From a virus: a stretch of 64,000 bases of DNA. Below are positions 49,983-58,822 of this stretch, in pieces. The stretch covers positions 1 to 64,000 of IMG/VR virus record IMGVR_UViG_3300050821_009430; one strand, given 5' to 3'. The position numbers and the translations under genes were made by a program. Under the pieces are notes generated by a model, which was given only the letters and a program-made list of their open reading frames with translations, searched no databases and was not told the origin of the DNA. How positions within the stretch are numbered: position 1 is the stretch's first letter; each line of letters opens with the position of its first letter.

Positions 49983-50936
49983 ATGGATTGGCCTTCTTTC
50001 CTAACAACACACAATATCGATTATATAACTGCCGGGCCAAATACAAGGAAAGGAGAAATATCCATTAGATGCCCGTGGTGTGGTGATGACGACCCATCTG
50101 AACATTTATCAATTTCATTAAGCAAAGATGCTTTTGGATGTTGGAGAAACACTAAACATGCCGGTTACAAGCCCACTCGTTTGATAGCTGCTCTATTGGG
50201 GTGCTCTTTCAGTCATGCACAAAACATTGTGCAGCAATATAGTGCCCCCGACGCAGGTGCTTTTGATGATGCCATGGCAATGCTACAAGCCACGGCTAAG
50301 CCACCACAGCGGCCCAATGCTTTAGTAGGGGGGCTACCTAGTGCATTTAGGCAAATCAAGCCAGCGGGCCTTACAGGCCGCTTTTGGCACTACCTATTGC
50401 AGCGGGGCTTTGATGATGTTCTTGCATTAATTACCGAATACAAACTTTTGTGCTGCCAAACCGGCCGTTGGAAAGATAGGATAATACTACCGCTGTACCA
50501 GAAACAATCACTAATCGGGTGGACTGGGCGTGCCATTCAGCCCACCACCAAAGCCCCGCGCTACTTAAGCTCTTCAGAAGCAATTAAGCATACTATCTTC
50601 AATGAAGACCATTTAACTGATGGGGGCAAAACTCTTTACATAACCGAAGGGCCATTTGATGCTCTGAAAATAGATTTCTACGGCAAAAAATTTGGGTCAC
50701 AAGCCACTTGTCTTTTTGGTGTCAACCCTACAATTAGTCAGATAGCCATCTTACATACTATTCTGTCCAGTTTTGAGAAGGTTGTAATTCTATTTGATGC
50801 AGAAGCATTTGAAGCGGCTCTTTCATTACACGATTCACTCTCTGTAAAAAATGTAACTATTGGAAGCCTACCTACCGGGGTTAAAGATCCCGGTGAACTC
50901 TGCCCCCCTCAGGTAGAGCAATTCCTTAAAACTTAA
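49983..50936 (+). CDS. DNA primase (zinc finger plus TOPRIM)
   Basis: The 317-residue protein begins with a CHC2-like zinc finger (RCPWCGDDDPSEHLSISLSK, DAFGCWRN, with Cys and His ligands) and has a TOPRIM domain with ITEGPFDALK (motif 1, about residue 221) and VVILFDAEAF (motif 2). It is short, like phage primases. It primes for the DnaB-like helicase at 37568. Confidence 0.85.
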   Translation: MDWPSFLTTHNIDYITAGPNTRKGEISIRCPWCGDDDPSEHLSISLSKDAFGCWRNTKHAGYKPTRLIAALLGCSFSHAQNIVQQYSAPDAGAFDDAMAMLQATAKPPQRPNALVGGLPSAFRQIKPAGLTGRFWHYLLQRGFDDVLALITEYKLLCCQTGRWKDRIILPLYQKQSLIGWTGRAIQPTTKAPRYLSSSEAIKHTIFNEDHLTDGGKTLYITEGPFDALKIDFYGKKFGSQATCLFGVNPTISQIAILHTILSSFEKVVILFDAEAFEAALSLHDSLSVKNVTIGSLPTGVKDPGELCPPQVEQFLKT

Positions 50937-51009
50937 TTTTTCTTATTGTATCCTGACCTGACTGCATTGTAGCATTCTTGGGACTACTCGAATTTAAGGG
51001 TGGGGTGAC

Positions 51010-51552
51010 ATGCGGCATGAGCGCATAGCAACAGTGTGGGAGCCAGAGTGGGAAGGGGCAATCAAAAATTGGGCAACTTCCTTTATCAAAAAACAACAAT
51101 GGCGCTGCGATAAAATTTACGAATTTGAGGACCTTCTACAAGAAGCCTACGTTCTTTTTCTAAAGCTGGCAGCGCGTTACCCCAGAGTAGTTGAACCGGC
51201 CCATTTCATGGCCTTGTTCAAAACATCACTGAGTAATTTCATCCATGACAAATCAATTTACCTCCAACGAAAAAAAGAATGTCATGTCGACGTTGGAGTT
51301 GATATATCGGACTTTTGTATTAGTCATATCGGTGAGACTACCAATGCCGGGCTGACCATGCTCTTGCTTAACGAAGCACCGCAAGAACTGCGTTTGGCAT
51401 TGGCGTTAGTAACCGATGATCCAGCCTCTTTGGGGGCACCTATTAACCCCAGAAAACCCCGTGAGAACTTGAATATGAAGTTGAGACGTATTCTTGGTCT
51501 TGAGAACACTTTTGATTTCAAAGCAGCACTTATCGATCTGCTACTCAACTAA
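51010..51552 (+). CDS. sigma-factor-like protein (region 2)
   Basis: The 180-residue protein has EFEDLLQEAYVLFLKLAARY then FMALFKTSLSNFIHDKSI, the helix pattern of sigma70 region 2 (ECF-like). The C-terminal part (GAPINPRKPRENLNMKLRRI) does not show a clear region 4. It may guide host RNA polymerase to phage promoters or act as an anti- or co-factor. Similar truncated sigma-like proteins occur in phages. Confidence 0.7.
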   Translation: MRHERIATVWEPEWEGAIKNWATSFIKKQQWRCDKIYEFEDLLQEAYVLFLKLAARYPRVVEPAHFMALFKTSLSNFIHDKSIYLQRKKECHVDVGVDISDFCISHIGETTNAGLTMLLLNEAPQELRLALALVTDDPASLGAPINPRKPRENLNMKLRRILGLENTFDFKAALIDLLLN

Positions 51553-51564
51553 GGAGCATCCCGA

Positions 51565-52188
51565 ATGCCGAATGATATAGAAAACGAATTGATCGAAGCC
51601 ACTAAGTTCAGGACACCCCCAGGGGGCTATTCAGCGCGCCAAGATCATTTGGGTGGCTTAGCACGGGCTGCCAATAAACTCACCGACGATCAATTTGACG
51701 AGCTGACCGATGATGCAGCAAATTGGGTTTCTTCTGCAATCAAAGCATTAAATGGCAAAGCTGAGATACCAGAATTTGACGATTACAAAGCTGCTGAAGA
51801 AGCTGGAAGTGAGATTGAGGAAGAAGGGGCTGAGACTAAAACAGCACGATCAAAAACTCCTAAAAAGAAGGATGCCCAAGAAGTCATAGCCAAGCCTTCT
51901 AAACTCAAGCCTTCAGGCAAGAAACAAAAAGTATCTGAAACCCGTTATGACAACTTGACGGGAGAACGCAACCGCTATGGGATCATTGTAGGAACTAAAA
52001 CCCACGAAGCTATCTTACTCTATGAAGAAGGCATCACATCCGCCGGTATCAAAGAGAAGCTTGGTGGCAGATTCTACAACATCCTTAAAACACTTGAAGA
52101 AAAAGGCCACCGCGTAGAACGGTTGCCGGGTGGGGTTTTCAAGCTAACTCATGCTGAAGATATAGGGACTAAAAAGGGTAAGAAATGA
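51565..52188 (+). CDS. DNA-binding-like protein with acidic/basic linker and winged-helix-like end
   Basis: The 207-residue protein (MPNDIENELIEATKFRTPPG) has a helical first part, a charged linker (about residues 85-130), then THEAILLYEEGITSAGIKEK and LGGRFYNILKTLEEKGHRVE, a winged-helix-like unit shared with the protein at 33331. AAGGAG stands before the ATG. Probably binds DNA. Confidence 0.65.
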   Translation: MPNDIENELIEATKFRTPPGGYSARQDHLGGLARAANKLTDDQFDELTDDAANWVSSAIKALNGKAEIPEFDDYKAAEEAGSEIEEEGAETKTARSKTPKKKDAQEVIAKPSKLKPSGKKQKVSETRYDNLTGERNRYGIIVGTKTHEAILLYEEGITSAGIKEKLGGRFYNILKTLEEKGHRVERLPGGVFKLTHAEDIGTKKGKK

Positions 52189-52442
52189 ACCGGAATCCAA
52201 AGGAGCTTGCCAAACGAATATTGGAAATAGAAGCCGTTTATTCCAATGACATCCAATTCAGCTTAACTAATCTTGGGTTACGGCTAACATTTGGCGAAAC
52301 ATCGCTCATTCAGGATGAGCCACCAACTCATCGAATCGCGGTGTTCATCCCAGCCCCTATTATTGAACCGTTCATGACTGGGCTTAAAAACGTCATGGAA
52401 CAACACGCTCAGAATAATGCTCCGCCAGAAAAAACCAACTGA
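52185..52442 (+). CDS. DUF3467-like small protein
   Basis: Eighty-five residues with VYSNDIQFSLTNLGLRLTFG and PAPIIEPFMTGLKNVMEQHA, reminiscent of DUF3467. Stop and start overlap with neighbours (ATGA and TGATG). Role unknown. Confidence 0.55.
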   Translation: MNRNPKELAKRILEIEAVYSNDIQFSLTNLGLRLTFGETSLIQDEPPTHRIAVFIPAPIIEPFMTGLKNVMEQHAQNNAPPEKTN

Positions 52443-53353
52443 TGCTCTACCGTACCAAAAGTGGTACCAGGACGCTTTACCGTAGCCGCCCGCTATTGCT
52501 TACCCCGCAGCAAGCCTACACACGCCCCAGCCCCGGCAAAGCATGGTTTGCCACTACAACCAGCGTGTGGCGTGTTGATGAAATCATTAAGCGAAGTGTA
52601 CGTGACTGGCGCAGGCTGACTGGGGAAACTGGCCACACTGGCGAACGTGCTGAAACGATGCGAGCCGATCATGAGAGTGTGTATACCGGCACGCACAGCG
52701 TATTCGCTGCCCCATTGGTAGAATGGATTTTACTTCGATACGGCGGCGAACCGGGTGGGCATATACTTGATGCCTTTGCCGGTGGCCCACCACGGGCGTT
52801 AGTTTCAACCATTATGGGCTATCGGTATACTGGGTTTGAGATACGCCAGTCACAAATTGATGAAAATAAGAACACATTGAAGCAATTGGGCCTTACCGAG
52901 TGCAACTATATCCTTGCAGATGGCCGGTATCTTGCCGATGATATTGGTCCTTTCGATGTTGCACTAACATGCCCGCCTTATTACGATCTCGAAGTTTACA
53001 GTGATCTTGAGAATGATCTCAGTAATTTGGCTACCTATGGGCAGTTCAATTTTGGGATGTACTCTTGTGCATTAGCTCACGCCAAGGTGATGAAGCCTGG
53101 GGCTTTTGTTTGTATTGTTGTTGGAAATTTCAGAGATAAAAAAGGTGAATTAGTAGATTTCAGAGCACACACTGTTGAGAATTTCCAAGAAGTTGGATTT
53201 GTGTTTTGGCAAGATGTGATCTTGGTTAAAAACACTGGGAGTGCCACGATCAGATCCACTAACGCATGGCGTGGGAAAAAACTCGTCCCGATACATGAAC
53301 ATTTACTTGTCTTCAGACAACCAGAAAACAAAAAGGTTGAAGCAGATGAATAG
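52442..53353 (+). CDS. DNA methyltransferase (amino-MTase)
   Basis: The 303-residue enzyme has SAM motif I HILDAFAGGPPRALVSTIMG (about residues 106-125), YTGFEIRQSQID (motif II region) and catalytic motif IV VALTCPPYYDLE (CPPY, as in N4-cytosine or N6-adenine enzymes). Motif I comes before IV, unlike CcrM, in which IV comes first. Target site unknown. It sits just before the sliding clamp. Confidence 0.82.
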   Translation: MLYRTKSGTRTLYRSRPLLLTPQQAYTRPSPGKAWFATTTSVWRVDEIIKRSVRDWRRLTGETGHTGERAETMRADHESVYTGTHSVFAAPLVEWILLRYGGEPGGHILDAFAGGPPRALVSTIMGYRYTGFEIRQSQIDENKNTLKQLGLTECNYILADGRYLADDIGPFDVALTCPPYYDLEVYSDLENDLSNLATYGQFNFGMYSCALAHAKVMKPGAFVCIVVGNFRDKKGELVDFRAHTVENFQEVGFVFWQDVILVKNTGSATIRSTNAWRGKKLVPIHEHLLVFRQPENKKVEADE

Positions 53354-54389
53354 AGCTGAATTAACAGCAAAGCTGGAACTGGTCAGCTATGCCTTGGCCG
53401 ATCATAATTTGGTCCCTCTATTTCAGTGTTTCTGCTTTGATACAAAAACTGTCAATTGCTATAACGATACACTCGGGGTTATTGCCCCCTGTGAGATTAA
53501 TGATGCTTTTGCGGTCAATGGCACCACCTTGCTTGGGCTACTGAAAAACAGCCACAGTGAAGAAGTTGAGTTTTCAATCGAGGACAAACACGATATTGTC
53601 ATAAAAACCGGCAAGAGCCGTTTCAAATTGCCTTACTTTCCTAAGGAAGATTTCCTCTTCAAAAAGCCAGCCAACAAGTGGACTATCACACTGACTATAG
53701 ACGAAAACTTATTGAAGGGCTTGGAAGCCTGCCTATTGACTTCATCGCGTGATATGGCTCAACCAAAATTGCTTGGCGTTAGCCTTGGATCCTATTCTAA
53801 AAAGGTAGCTTTGTATTCCTGTGATGGGGACGCACTCACTCGTCATCTTACAAATACCAAAGCCGTAGAAAATTTATCTTATTTGATGCCCAATATGTTC
53901 TGCGAAGCCTTGGTTCGTATTTGCAAGGAATCCAAGATCGATGCCGGGCAACTGAATATTAATTCTGAATGGACCCACGCAGAACTAGATAACGGTTATC
54001 AAATCTACGGCCGTTTGATTGAAGTTGATGCCCCAGTAGATTACGAACAATTGATCACCAAAACCGTCAAAGGTGAGGTTAGCTTCCTGCCGTTGCCAAA
54101 AGGGTTGGATCATGCCCTATCACGCGCCCGCGTGATTGCTGATCCTGACAGTGCCAAAACCGTATTTGAGATAACAAGTGAGAAGCTTCGTCTAATAACC
54201 GAAACCCACATGGGCATTGTCAGAGATGTGATGCCTTACCCTAAACATGAGGATATTAGCGCCAATGCTTCGGCCGCCATGGTGCAACGGGCTATTGGGC
54301 TTTGTGACGAAATGGCCATTCTTGAACGCTGCACGGTATATAGACAGGGCACTACCCTGTTCATGGTTGTGAGCAATATGGGTGAATAA
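53346..54389 (+). CDS. sliding clamp (DNA polymerase III beta-like)
   Basis: The 347-residue protein starts ELTAKLELVSYALADHNLVP then DTKTVNCYNDTLGVIAPCEI, followed by SRFKLPYFPKEDFLF, as in DnaN-like clamps. Near the end is TETHMGIVRDVMPYPKHED. Three-domain length is right (about 350-370). It should tether the PolA-type polymerase and is loaded by the gene at 57872. Confidence 0.75.
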   Translation: MNRAELTAKLELVSYALADHNLVPLFQCFCFDTKTVNCYNDTLGVIAPCEINDAFAVNGTTLLGLLKNSHSEEVEFSIEDKHDIVIKTGKSRFKLPYFPKEDFLFKKPANKWTITLTIDENLLKGLEACLLTSSRDMAQPKLLGVSLGSYSKKVALYSCDGDALTRHLTNTKAVENLSYLMPNMFCEALVRICKESKIDAGQLNINSEWTHAELDNGYQIYGRLIEVDAPVDYEQLITKTVKGEVSFLPLPKGLDHALSRARVIADPDSAKTVFEITSEKLRLITETHMGIVRDVMPYPKHEDISANASAAMVQRAIGLCDEMAILERCTVYRQGTTLFMVVSNMGE

Positions 54390-54390
54390 A

Positions 54391-54822
54391 ATGGATAGTG
54401 AAATAGAGCGATTACGGACCCGCGTTGCAGAATTGGAATTTCATATTTCTGAGATGGTGAAAGAATTACAACGAGTTGCTGAATCTTGGCCCCTGCGGCT
54501 TCCCCCAACATATGCATTGGTTTTAAGCGTTTTTCTTAAGCACCCAAAAATGGTTTTGACCAAAGAATTCTTATGGCGAAATATTTACGCTGCCCGTATT
54601 GGCCACGAAGATGAATGGCCTGATCCAAAAATTATTGATGTTTTTATCTGTAAACTTCGGCCAATCATTAAACGCTATGATATCTATATAGAAACAATTT
54701 GGGGTAGGGGCTGGCGTATAGATGAAGTCAACCACACCAAATTAGTGGCATTGAGTAACGTGCCATTCGGCACGTCACCTGAAGCCTTTACTCAAGCTAA
54801 TGCAGCAGGATGCGCTCAATAG
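54391..54822 (+). CDS. CtrA-like DNA-binding domain fused to coiled coil
   Basis: The 143-residue protein has two parts. Residues 5-29 form a perfect heptad (I5, L8, V12, L15, I19, M22, L26, V29). Residues about 38-110 are an OmpR/PhoB winged helix with LTKEFLWRNIYAARIG, KIIDVFICKLR and YIETIWGRGWRID. The last two blocks are nearly the same as in host CtrA. The phospho-receiver domain is absent. It should be a constitutive dimer that binds CtrA sites. GGGTGA precedes ATG 54391. Confidence 0.85.
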   Translation: MDSEIERLRTRVAELEFHISEMVKELQRVAESWPLRLPPTYALVLSVFLKHPKMVLTKEFLWRNIYAARIGHEDEWPDPKIIDVFICKLRPIIKRYDIYIETIWGRGWRIDEVNHTKLVALSNVPFGTSPEAFTQANAAGCAQ

Positions 54823-55100
54823 ATCAAATCATAGCTGCCGTAGAAGCAGCCGCCCGTGTCCCTCAAGGCTCAACCCGCGATACATCATGCCGGGTCTATG
54901 AGATCAGCCTTGCACGTCATATTGCCTGTTACATTGCCAGAAAAGAAACACATCTATCGTTCAAAAGAATAGCCACAGCTTTTGGCACCGACGATCATAA
55001 GATTGGCCTTTATGCCTTCAATAAAATTTCGATAGCCCTGCTTAATAGGGACCCTCATGTAATTCGAGTAGTGAATGAAGCTTCAAGCCCGGTGGCTTGA
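54810..55100 (+). CDS. stand-alone DnaA domain IV-like protein
   Basis: The 96-residue protein has LARHIACYIARKETHLSFKR and IATAFGTDDHKIGLYAFNKI, the layout of DnaA domain IV (host: AFGGRDHTTVLHA). The Arg of LARHI and the DH pair that contact the DnaA box are kept; the Arg before DH is Asp and the Thr after is Lys. The AAA+ domain is absent. It may occupy or read DnaA boxes. It overlaps the CtrA-like gene. Confidence 0.8.
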   Translation: MRSIDQIIAAVEAAARVPQGSTRDTSCRVYEISLARHIACYIARKETHLSFKRIATAFGTDDHKIGLYAFNKISIALLNRDPHVIRVVNEASSPVA

Positions 55101-55102
55101 AG

Positions 55103-57808
55103 ATGTCATTCTTTTTTACCAAAAGTACCCCCCGTGCCAAAGCCACGGAGGCGGTCACTGGTAAGGGTTTTTTAGCGGGCACCCTACCTACCACAATAAG
55201 GCGGAATCCTGCCGTATGGGCACGTCTAGGCTGTGCTGGCTGTCCCCTCAATAAAGCTTCTGGCATAGTCACGCCGTTGATGGAACCAACCCTAAGCAAA
55301 GGGGGGCAAATCTATTTCCTTGCGGAAGCACCGGGGCGTGATGAAGATGAGAACACAGGCAGGCCTCTTACCGGGCCGTCAGGTTCATTATTGCGCGAAT
55401 GTATTCCTGAGGATTGGCAAGATGAATGTTCGTTTGATAATATAATAAACTGCCGACCGCCGGGCAATAGAACACCACAATGGCAAGAAATTGAATGTTG
55501 CCGCCCAAGACGTACGAAATACATAGAACAGGCAAAGCCCAAGCTGATTGTGGGATTAGGCGCGGTACCGTTACAGGCTATCCTTGGTTCATCTGATTTG
55601 CAGGGAATGCGTGGCAGGCTCTTTGCCGTTAAATTTGGTGAACATCATTGCTGGTTCCTCCCTACTTATCATCCATCATTTATTCTGAGAATAGCCAAGA
55701 ACAAAAGGAAGCCACTCAATTCAATGATGGGCCATTGTTTCAGGATGGACATCAGAAAAGCATTTGAACTGGTGGCCGATCTTGAATTGCCCCACATTGA
55801 TACTGAGGCAGAGATTAGATCAGGAATACAATGTTTTGACGGTTCCAAACAAAGCCACCATCAAGCTATTATTGATCTTTTATATGAAGCCCGTAAGGCA
55901 CCCCTCAAAGCGGTAGATATAGAAACCAAAGGGCTACGCCCGTACAAAACCGACGCAGCCATCATGACCTGTGCCCTCAGTTTTGAGGATACCAATTTTG
56001 CATTTGCCTTGGATCATCCACATTCTAAATGGCCCGCGCACATTAAAGAGAAAATACGAATATTGCTTGAAAGCATTCTAAAGGATGACACTGTAAAGAT
56101 AGCTCACAATGTCCCATTCGAACTCGAATGGTTTATCTGGTATTTTGGCAAACACATAATCAATCACCATGCGTGGCACTGCACGCAGATGCAGGCTCAT
56201 TTTCTCGATGAGCGTCGTGGCAAGTCACGAAGTTCAGATGAAAACGACCGCCGCGCCGCCTATCAGGCATTAGATTTCCTCTGCAAACAACATTTTGGCT
56301 TCACCTACAAATCGCTGTTCAAGCTAAATAAGAAGGATATGTCCAAATCTGATCTTGGCGAAACGTTACTCTATAATGGCGTCGATACCAAAATAACGCT
56401 GCGGTTACATCATTGGCAGATCAGACTGCTGAAGAAGTTTGGCCTCTATAAAGCCTACCTTGAGGCACGCCCACGCCAAACCTCAGTAGCCATGATGCAA
56501 TACCTCGGCGTTAATGTGGATCAGGCCGAGGTTAAGAAAGCCCAAAAGAAGCTTGGCCCTCAGATCAAAGTATTAGAGGCCAATATTGCCGAATTGAAAG
56601 TGGTGAAAGCCTTTGTACAGGATCACAAAGAGTTCAATCCACTCTCAAACGATCATGCTATCACAATTTTCAAGGATTACCTGAAAAGGCCCGAAGTTCA
56701 GATCAAACAGGAACGTCACGAAGCACATAATTTCAACAAATCATCCGATAGCAAAAAGCGTTTCGATAAAGGGCCTGAAATACGATACTCAGTTGATAAA
56801 GGTGTTCTTGCGCAGATTGACCACCCCCTAGCTGGAAAAATTATTGACCTCCGCAACCGCACCAAACTGAAAAGCACCTATGTAGATTGCCTAGAACTTG
56901 GCAAAGGAGAAATGATTTACCCGGATGGAGCAATTCATTGTAATTTCAATACAACTTTTGCAGAAACCGGACGCACAAGTTCCGATGATCCAAATATGCA
57001 GAATTATCCTCAACGCACTGATGCGTGGGTGCGCAATCAAATAGCTGCTAAGGATGGGCATCTTTTGCTGGCCTTTGACTACGGCCAATTGGAAGCCTGC
57101 ACAGCCGCGATGTGTTCCCAGGACAAAGTGTTGGTAAAAGCACTGTGGGAGGATTACGATATTCATATGGAATGGGCAATCAAAACAGCCCACCAGTACC
57201 CGGCCATTATAGGGGGCAAGAAGTGCATCCAAGATAAAGACGTAATGAAGAAGTTTAGGTCAAAGATAAAGAACAAATTAGTCTTTCCGGCAATATTTGG
57301 GGCACAGAATTCATCTATTGCTGGCTACCTTGATATGCCAGTTGAGGAAATTGATGTTTTGATGCGTGAATTTTGGAAAACGTTCTATGGCCTTGCTGAA
57401 TGGCAAGATAAATTGATGAAGAAATATTATGAAGATGGTTATGCTGAAAGTCCTACCGGACGTAGGCGTCACTACCCTATGACCCGCAATCAGGCAATTA
57501 ACGATCCAATTCAAAGCGTGGCATGCGATATAGTTTGTCGTTCAATGAATGATCTTTCAGAGTTAGCGACGGTTGAGAAAAAATGGTACTTACATCCAAT
57601 TTTGAACATTCATGATGATCTCTCATTTCAGGTACAAAACAACGATAGAATTATTGAAAAAGCCATTAAAGATATATATAGAATTATGCTAACTCCAAAC
57701 TATGACTTCATTAATGTACCGTTATCAGTTACTTGTTCTATAGGAAAGCACTGGTTTGGCATGGAAGAAATTGGAAAGTTTTGGTCTCACAAAGACATTA
57801 AGAAATAA
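55103..57808 (+). CDS. UDG-like/3'-5' exonuclease/PolA-type DNA polymerase fusion
   Basis: The 901-residue protein begins with a family 4/5 uracil-DNA-glycosylase-like domain (CAGCPL, AEAPGRDEDENTGRPLTGPS, NCRPPGNRTP, TYHPSFIL, residues about 40-210). A DnaQ-like exonuclease follows (AVDIETKG, about 270; AHNVPFELEW). The C-terminal PolA domain has DYGQLE (motif A), VFPAIFGAQ (O-helix region) and NIHDDLSF (motif C). The main replicative polymerase; an N-terminal UDG-like domain is known in a few phage polymerases such as SPO1. Confidence 0.9.
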   Translation: MSFFFTKSTPRAKATEAVTGKGFLAGTLPTTIRRNPAVWARLGCAGCPLNKASGIVTPLMEPTLSKGGQIYFLAEAPGRDEDENTGRPLTGPSGSLLRECIPEDWQDECSFDNIINCRPPGNRTPQWQEIECCRPRRTKYIEQAKPKLIVGLGAVPLQAILGSSDLQGMRGRLFAVKFGEHHCWFLPTYHPSFILRIAKNKRKPLNSMMGHCFRMDIRKAFELVADLELPHIDTEAEIRSGIQCFDGSKQSHHQAIIDLLYEARKAPLKAVDIETKGLRPYKTDAAIMTCALSFEDTNFAFALDHPHSKWPAHIKEKIRILLESILKDDTVKIAHNVPFELEWFIWYFGKHIINHHAWHCTQMQAHFLDERRGKSRSSDENDRRAAYQALDFLCKQHFGFTYKSLFKLNKKDMSKSDLGETLLYNGVDTKITLRLHHWQIRLLKKFGLYKAYLEARPRQTSVAMMQYLGVNVDQAEVKKAQKKLGPQIKVLEANIAELKVVKAFVQDHKEFNPLSNDHAITIFKDYLKRPEVQIKQERHEAHNFNKSSDSKKRFDKGPEIRYSVDKGVLAQIDHPLAGKIIDLRNRTKLKSTYVDCLELGKGEMIYPDGAIHCNFNTTFAETGRTSSDDPNMQNYPQRTDAWVRNQIAAKDGHLLLAFDYGQLEACTAAMCSQDKVLVKALWEDYDIHMEWAIKTAHQYPAIIGGKKCIQDKDVMKKFRSKIKNKLVFPAIFGAQNSSIAGYLDMPVEEIDVLMREFWKTFYGLAEWQDKLMKKYYEDGYAESPTGRRRHYPMTRNQAINDPIQSVACDIVCRSMNDLSELATVEKKWYLHPILNIHDDLSFQVQNNDRIIEKAIKDIYRIMLTPNYDFINVPLSVTCSIGKHWFGMEEIGKFWSHKDIKK

Positions 57809-57871
57809 TAAATGTACAGACGGCCCCCACCCATCTTAGCTCACTTATAGAGATAACAAAGATATATCTAA

Positions 57872-58822
57872 ATGACCAGTCTTCATACAAAGTATAGGCC
57901 AACTATCTTCGACGAAGTGGTAGGCCAAGATCATGTGGTCAAGGGCCTCAAGCGCGTAGTCAAAGACAGCCGTGCCAAAACTTTCTTGTTCACGGGGCCA
58001 TCAGGGACCGGAAAGACCACTCTTGCTAGAATATTAGCAAATTCCTTCGCCAAAAACGAAGCTACGGCAGCCAATATAGAAGAAATAGCTGCCGCCGATA
58101 CTACCGGCGTAGATGCCATGCGCGAAGTAATCAAACACACGTTGTACCGGGCTATTGGCACTTCACCAATCAAAGCTGTCATTTTGGACGAAGCACATCG
58201 TTTGTCAGGCGCGGCATGGGACGTCCTCCTTAAGCCAGTCGAGGAACCACCCACTCACGTTTACTGGATGATCTGTTCTACTAATCCGGGCAAAATACCG
58301 AAAACAATACTGACCCGATGCCTACGCTACGATCTGAAACCTGTTTCTGAGGAAGACCTGCTTGAGCTATTACTGCGCGTAGCTGAGGCTGAGAAACTTG
58401 AAACACCAGATGCAATATTGGAAGCCATTGTTGAGGAAGCTTCAGGCTCACCACGTCAGGCTTTAGTATTTTTGGAGGCCTGTTCCTATGCCGAAACAGC
58501 CGGTGAGGCGCGTATTGTTATGCGTAGCGCCGGGCAGTCTAAAGAAGTAAGTGACCTGTGCAAATTCTTGCTTGGGCAACGTGGCCGTACCTGGGCCGAA
58601 GCCATGAAATATGTAAAGGCACTTGAGGGAACCGATACTGAAAGCATCAGGATAATAATTGTAAATTATCTAAGTGCCGTTTTGACAAATACCAAAAGCA
58701 ACGATAAGGCTATTCCGCTTCTTGGGCTACTGGAATGTTTTTCTGCCCCCTATCAACCAATAGATAAACTTGCGCCACTCCTGCACTCGATAGGCATGGC
58801 ACTCAACCTGGATAAAGCATGA
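57872..58822 (+). CDS. sliding clamp loader ATPase (DnaX/RFC-like)
   Basis: The 316-residue AAA+ protein begins SLHTKYRPTIFDEVVGQDHV, has Walker A FTGPSGTGKTTLAR (about residues 40-53), Walker B AVILDEAHRLS (about 103-113) and sensor 1 MICSTNPGKIPKTI with SRC-like LTRCLRY. It loads the clamp at 53346. It overlaps the next gene. Confidence 0.9.
   Translation: MTSLHTKYRPTIFDEVVGQDHVVKGLKRVVKDSRAKTFLFTGPSGTGKTTLARILANSFAKNEATAANIEEIAAADTTGVDAMREVIKHTLYRAIGTSPIKAVILDEAHRLSGAAWDVLLKPVEEPPTHVYWMICSTNPGKIPKTILTRCLRYDLKPVSEEDLLELLLRVAEAEKLETPDAILEAIVEEASGSPRQALVFLEACSYAETAGEARIVMRSAGQSKEVSDLCKFLLGQRGRTWAEAMKYVKALEGTDTESIRIIIVNYLSAVLTNTKSNDKAIPLLGLLECFSAPYQPIDKLAPLLHSIGMALNLDKA

Noticed and set aside
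52442-53353. Methyltransferase as a true CcrM homologue
   Set aside because: CcrM-type enzymes have motif IV before motif I; here the SAM motif comes first and the catalytic motif is CPPY. GANTC specificity cannot be claimed.
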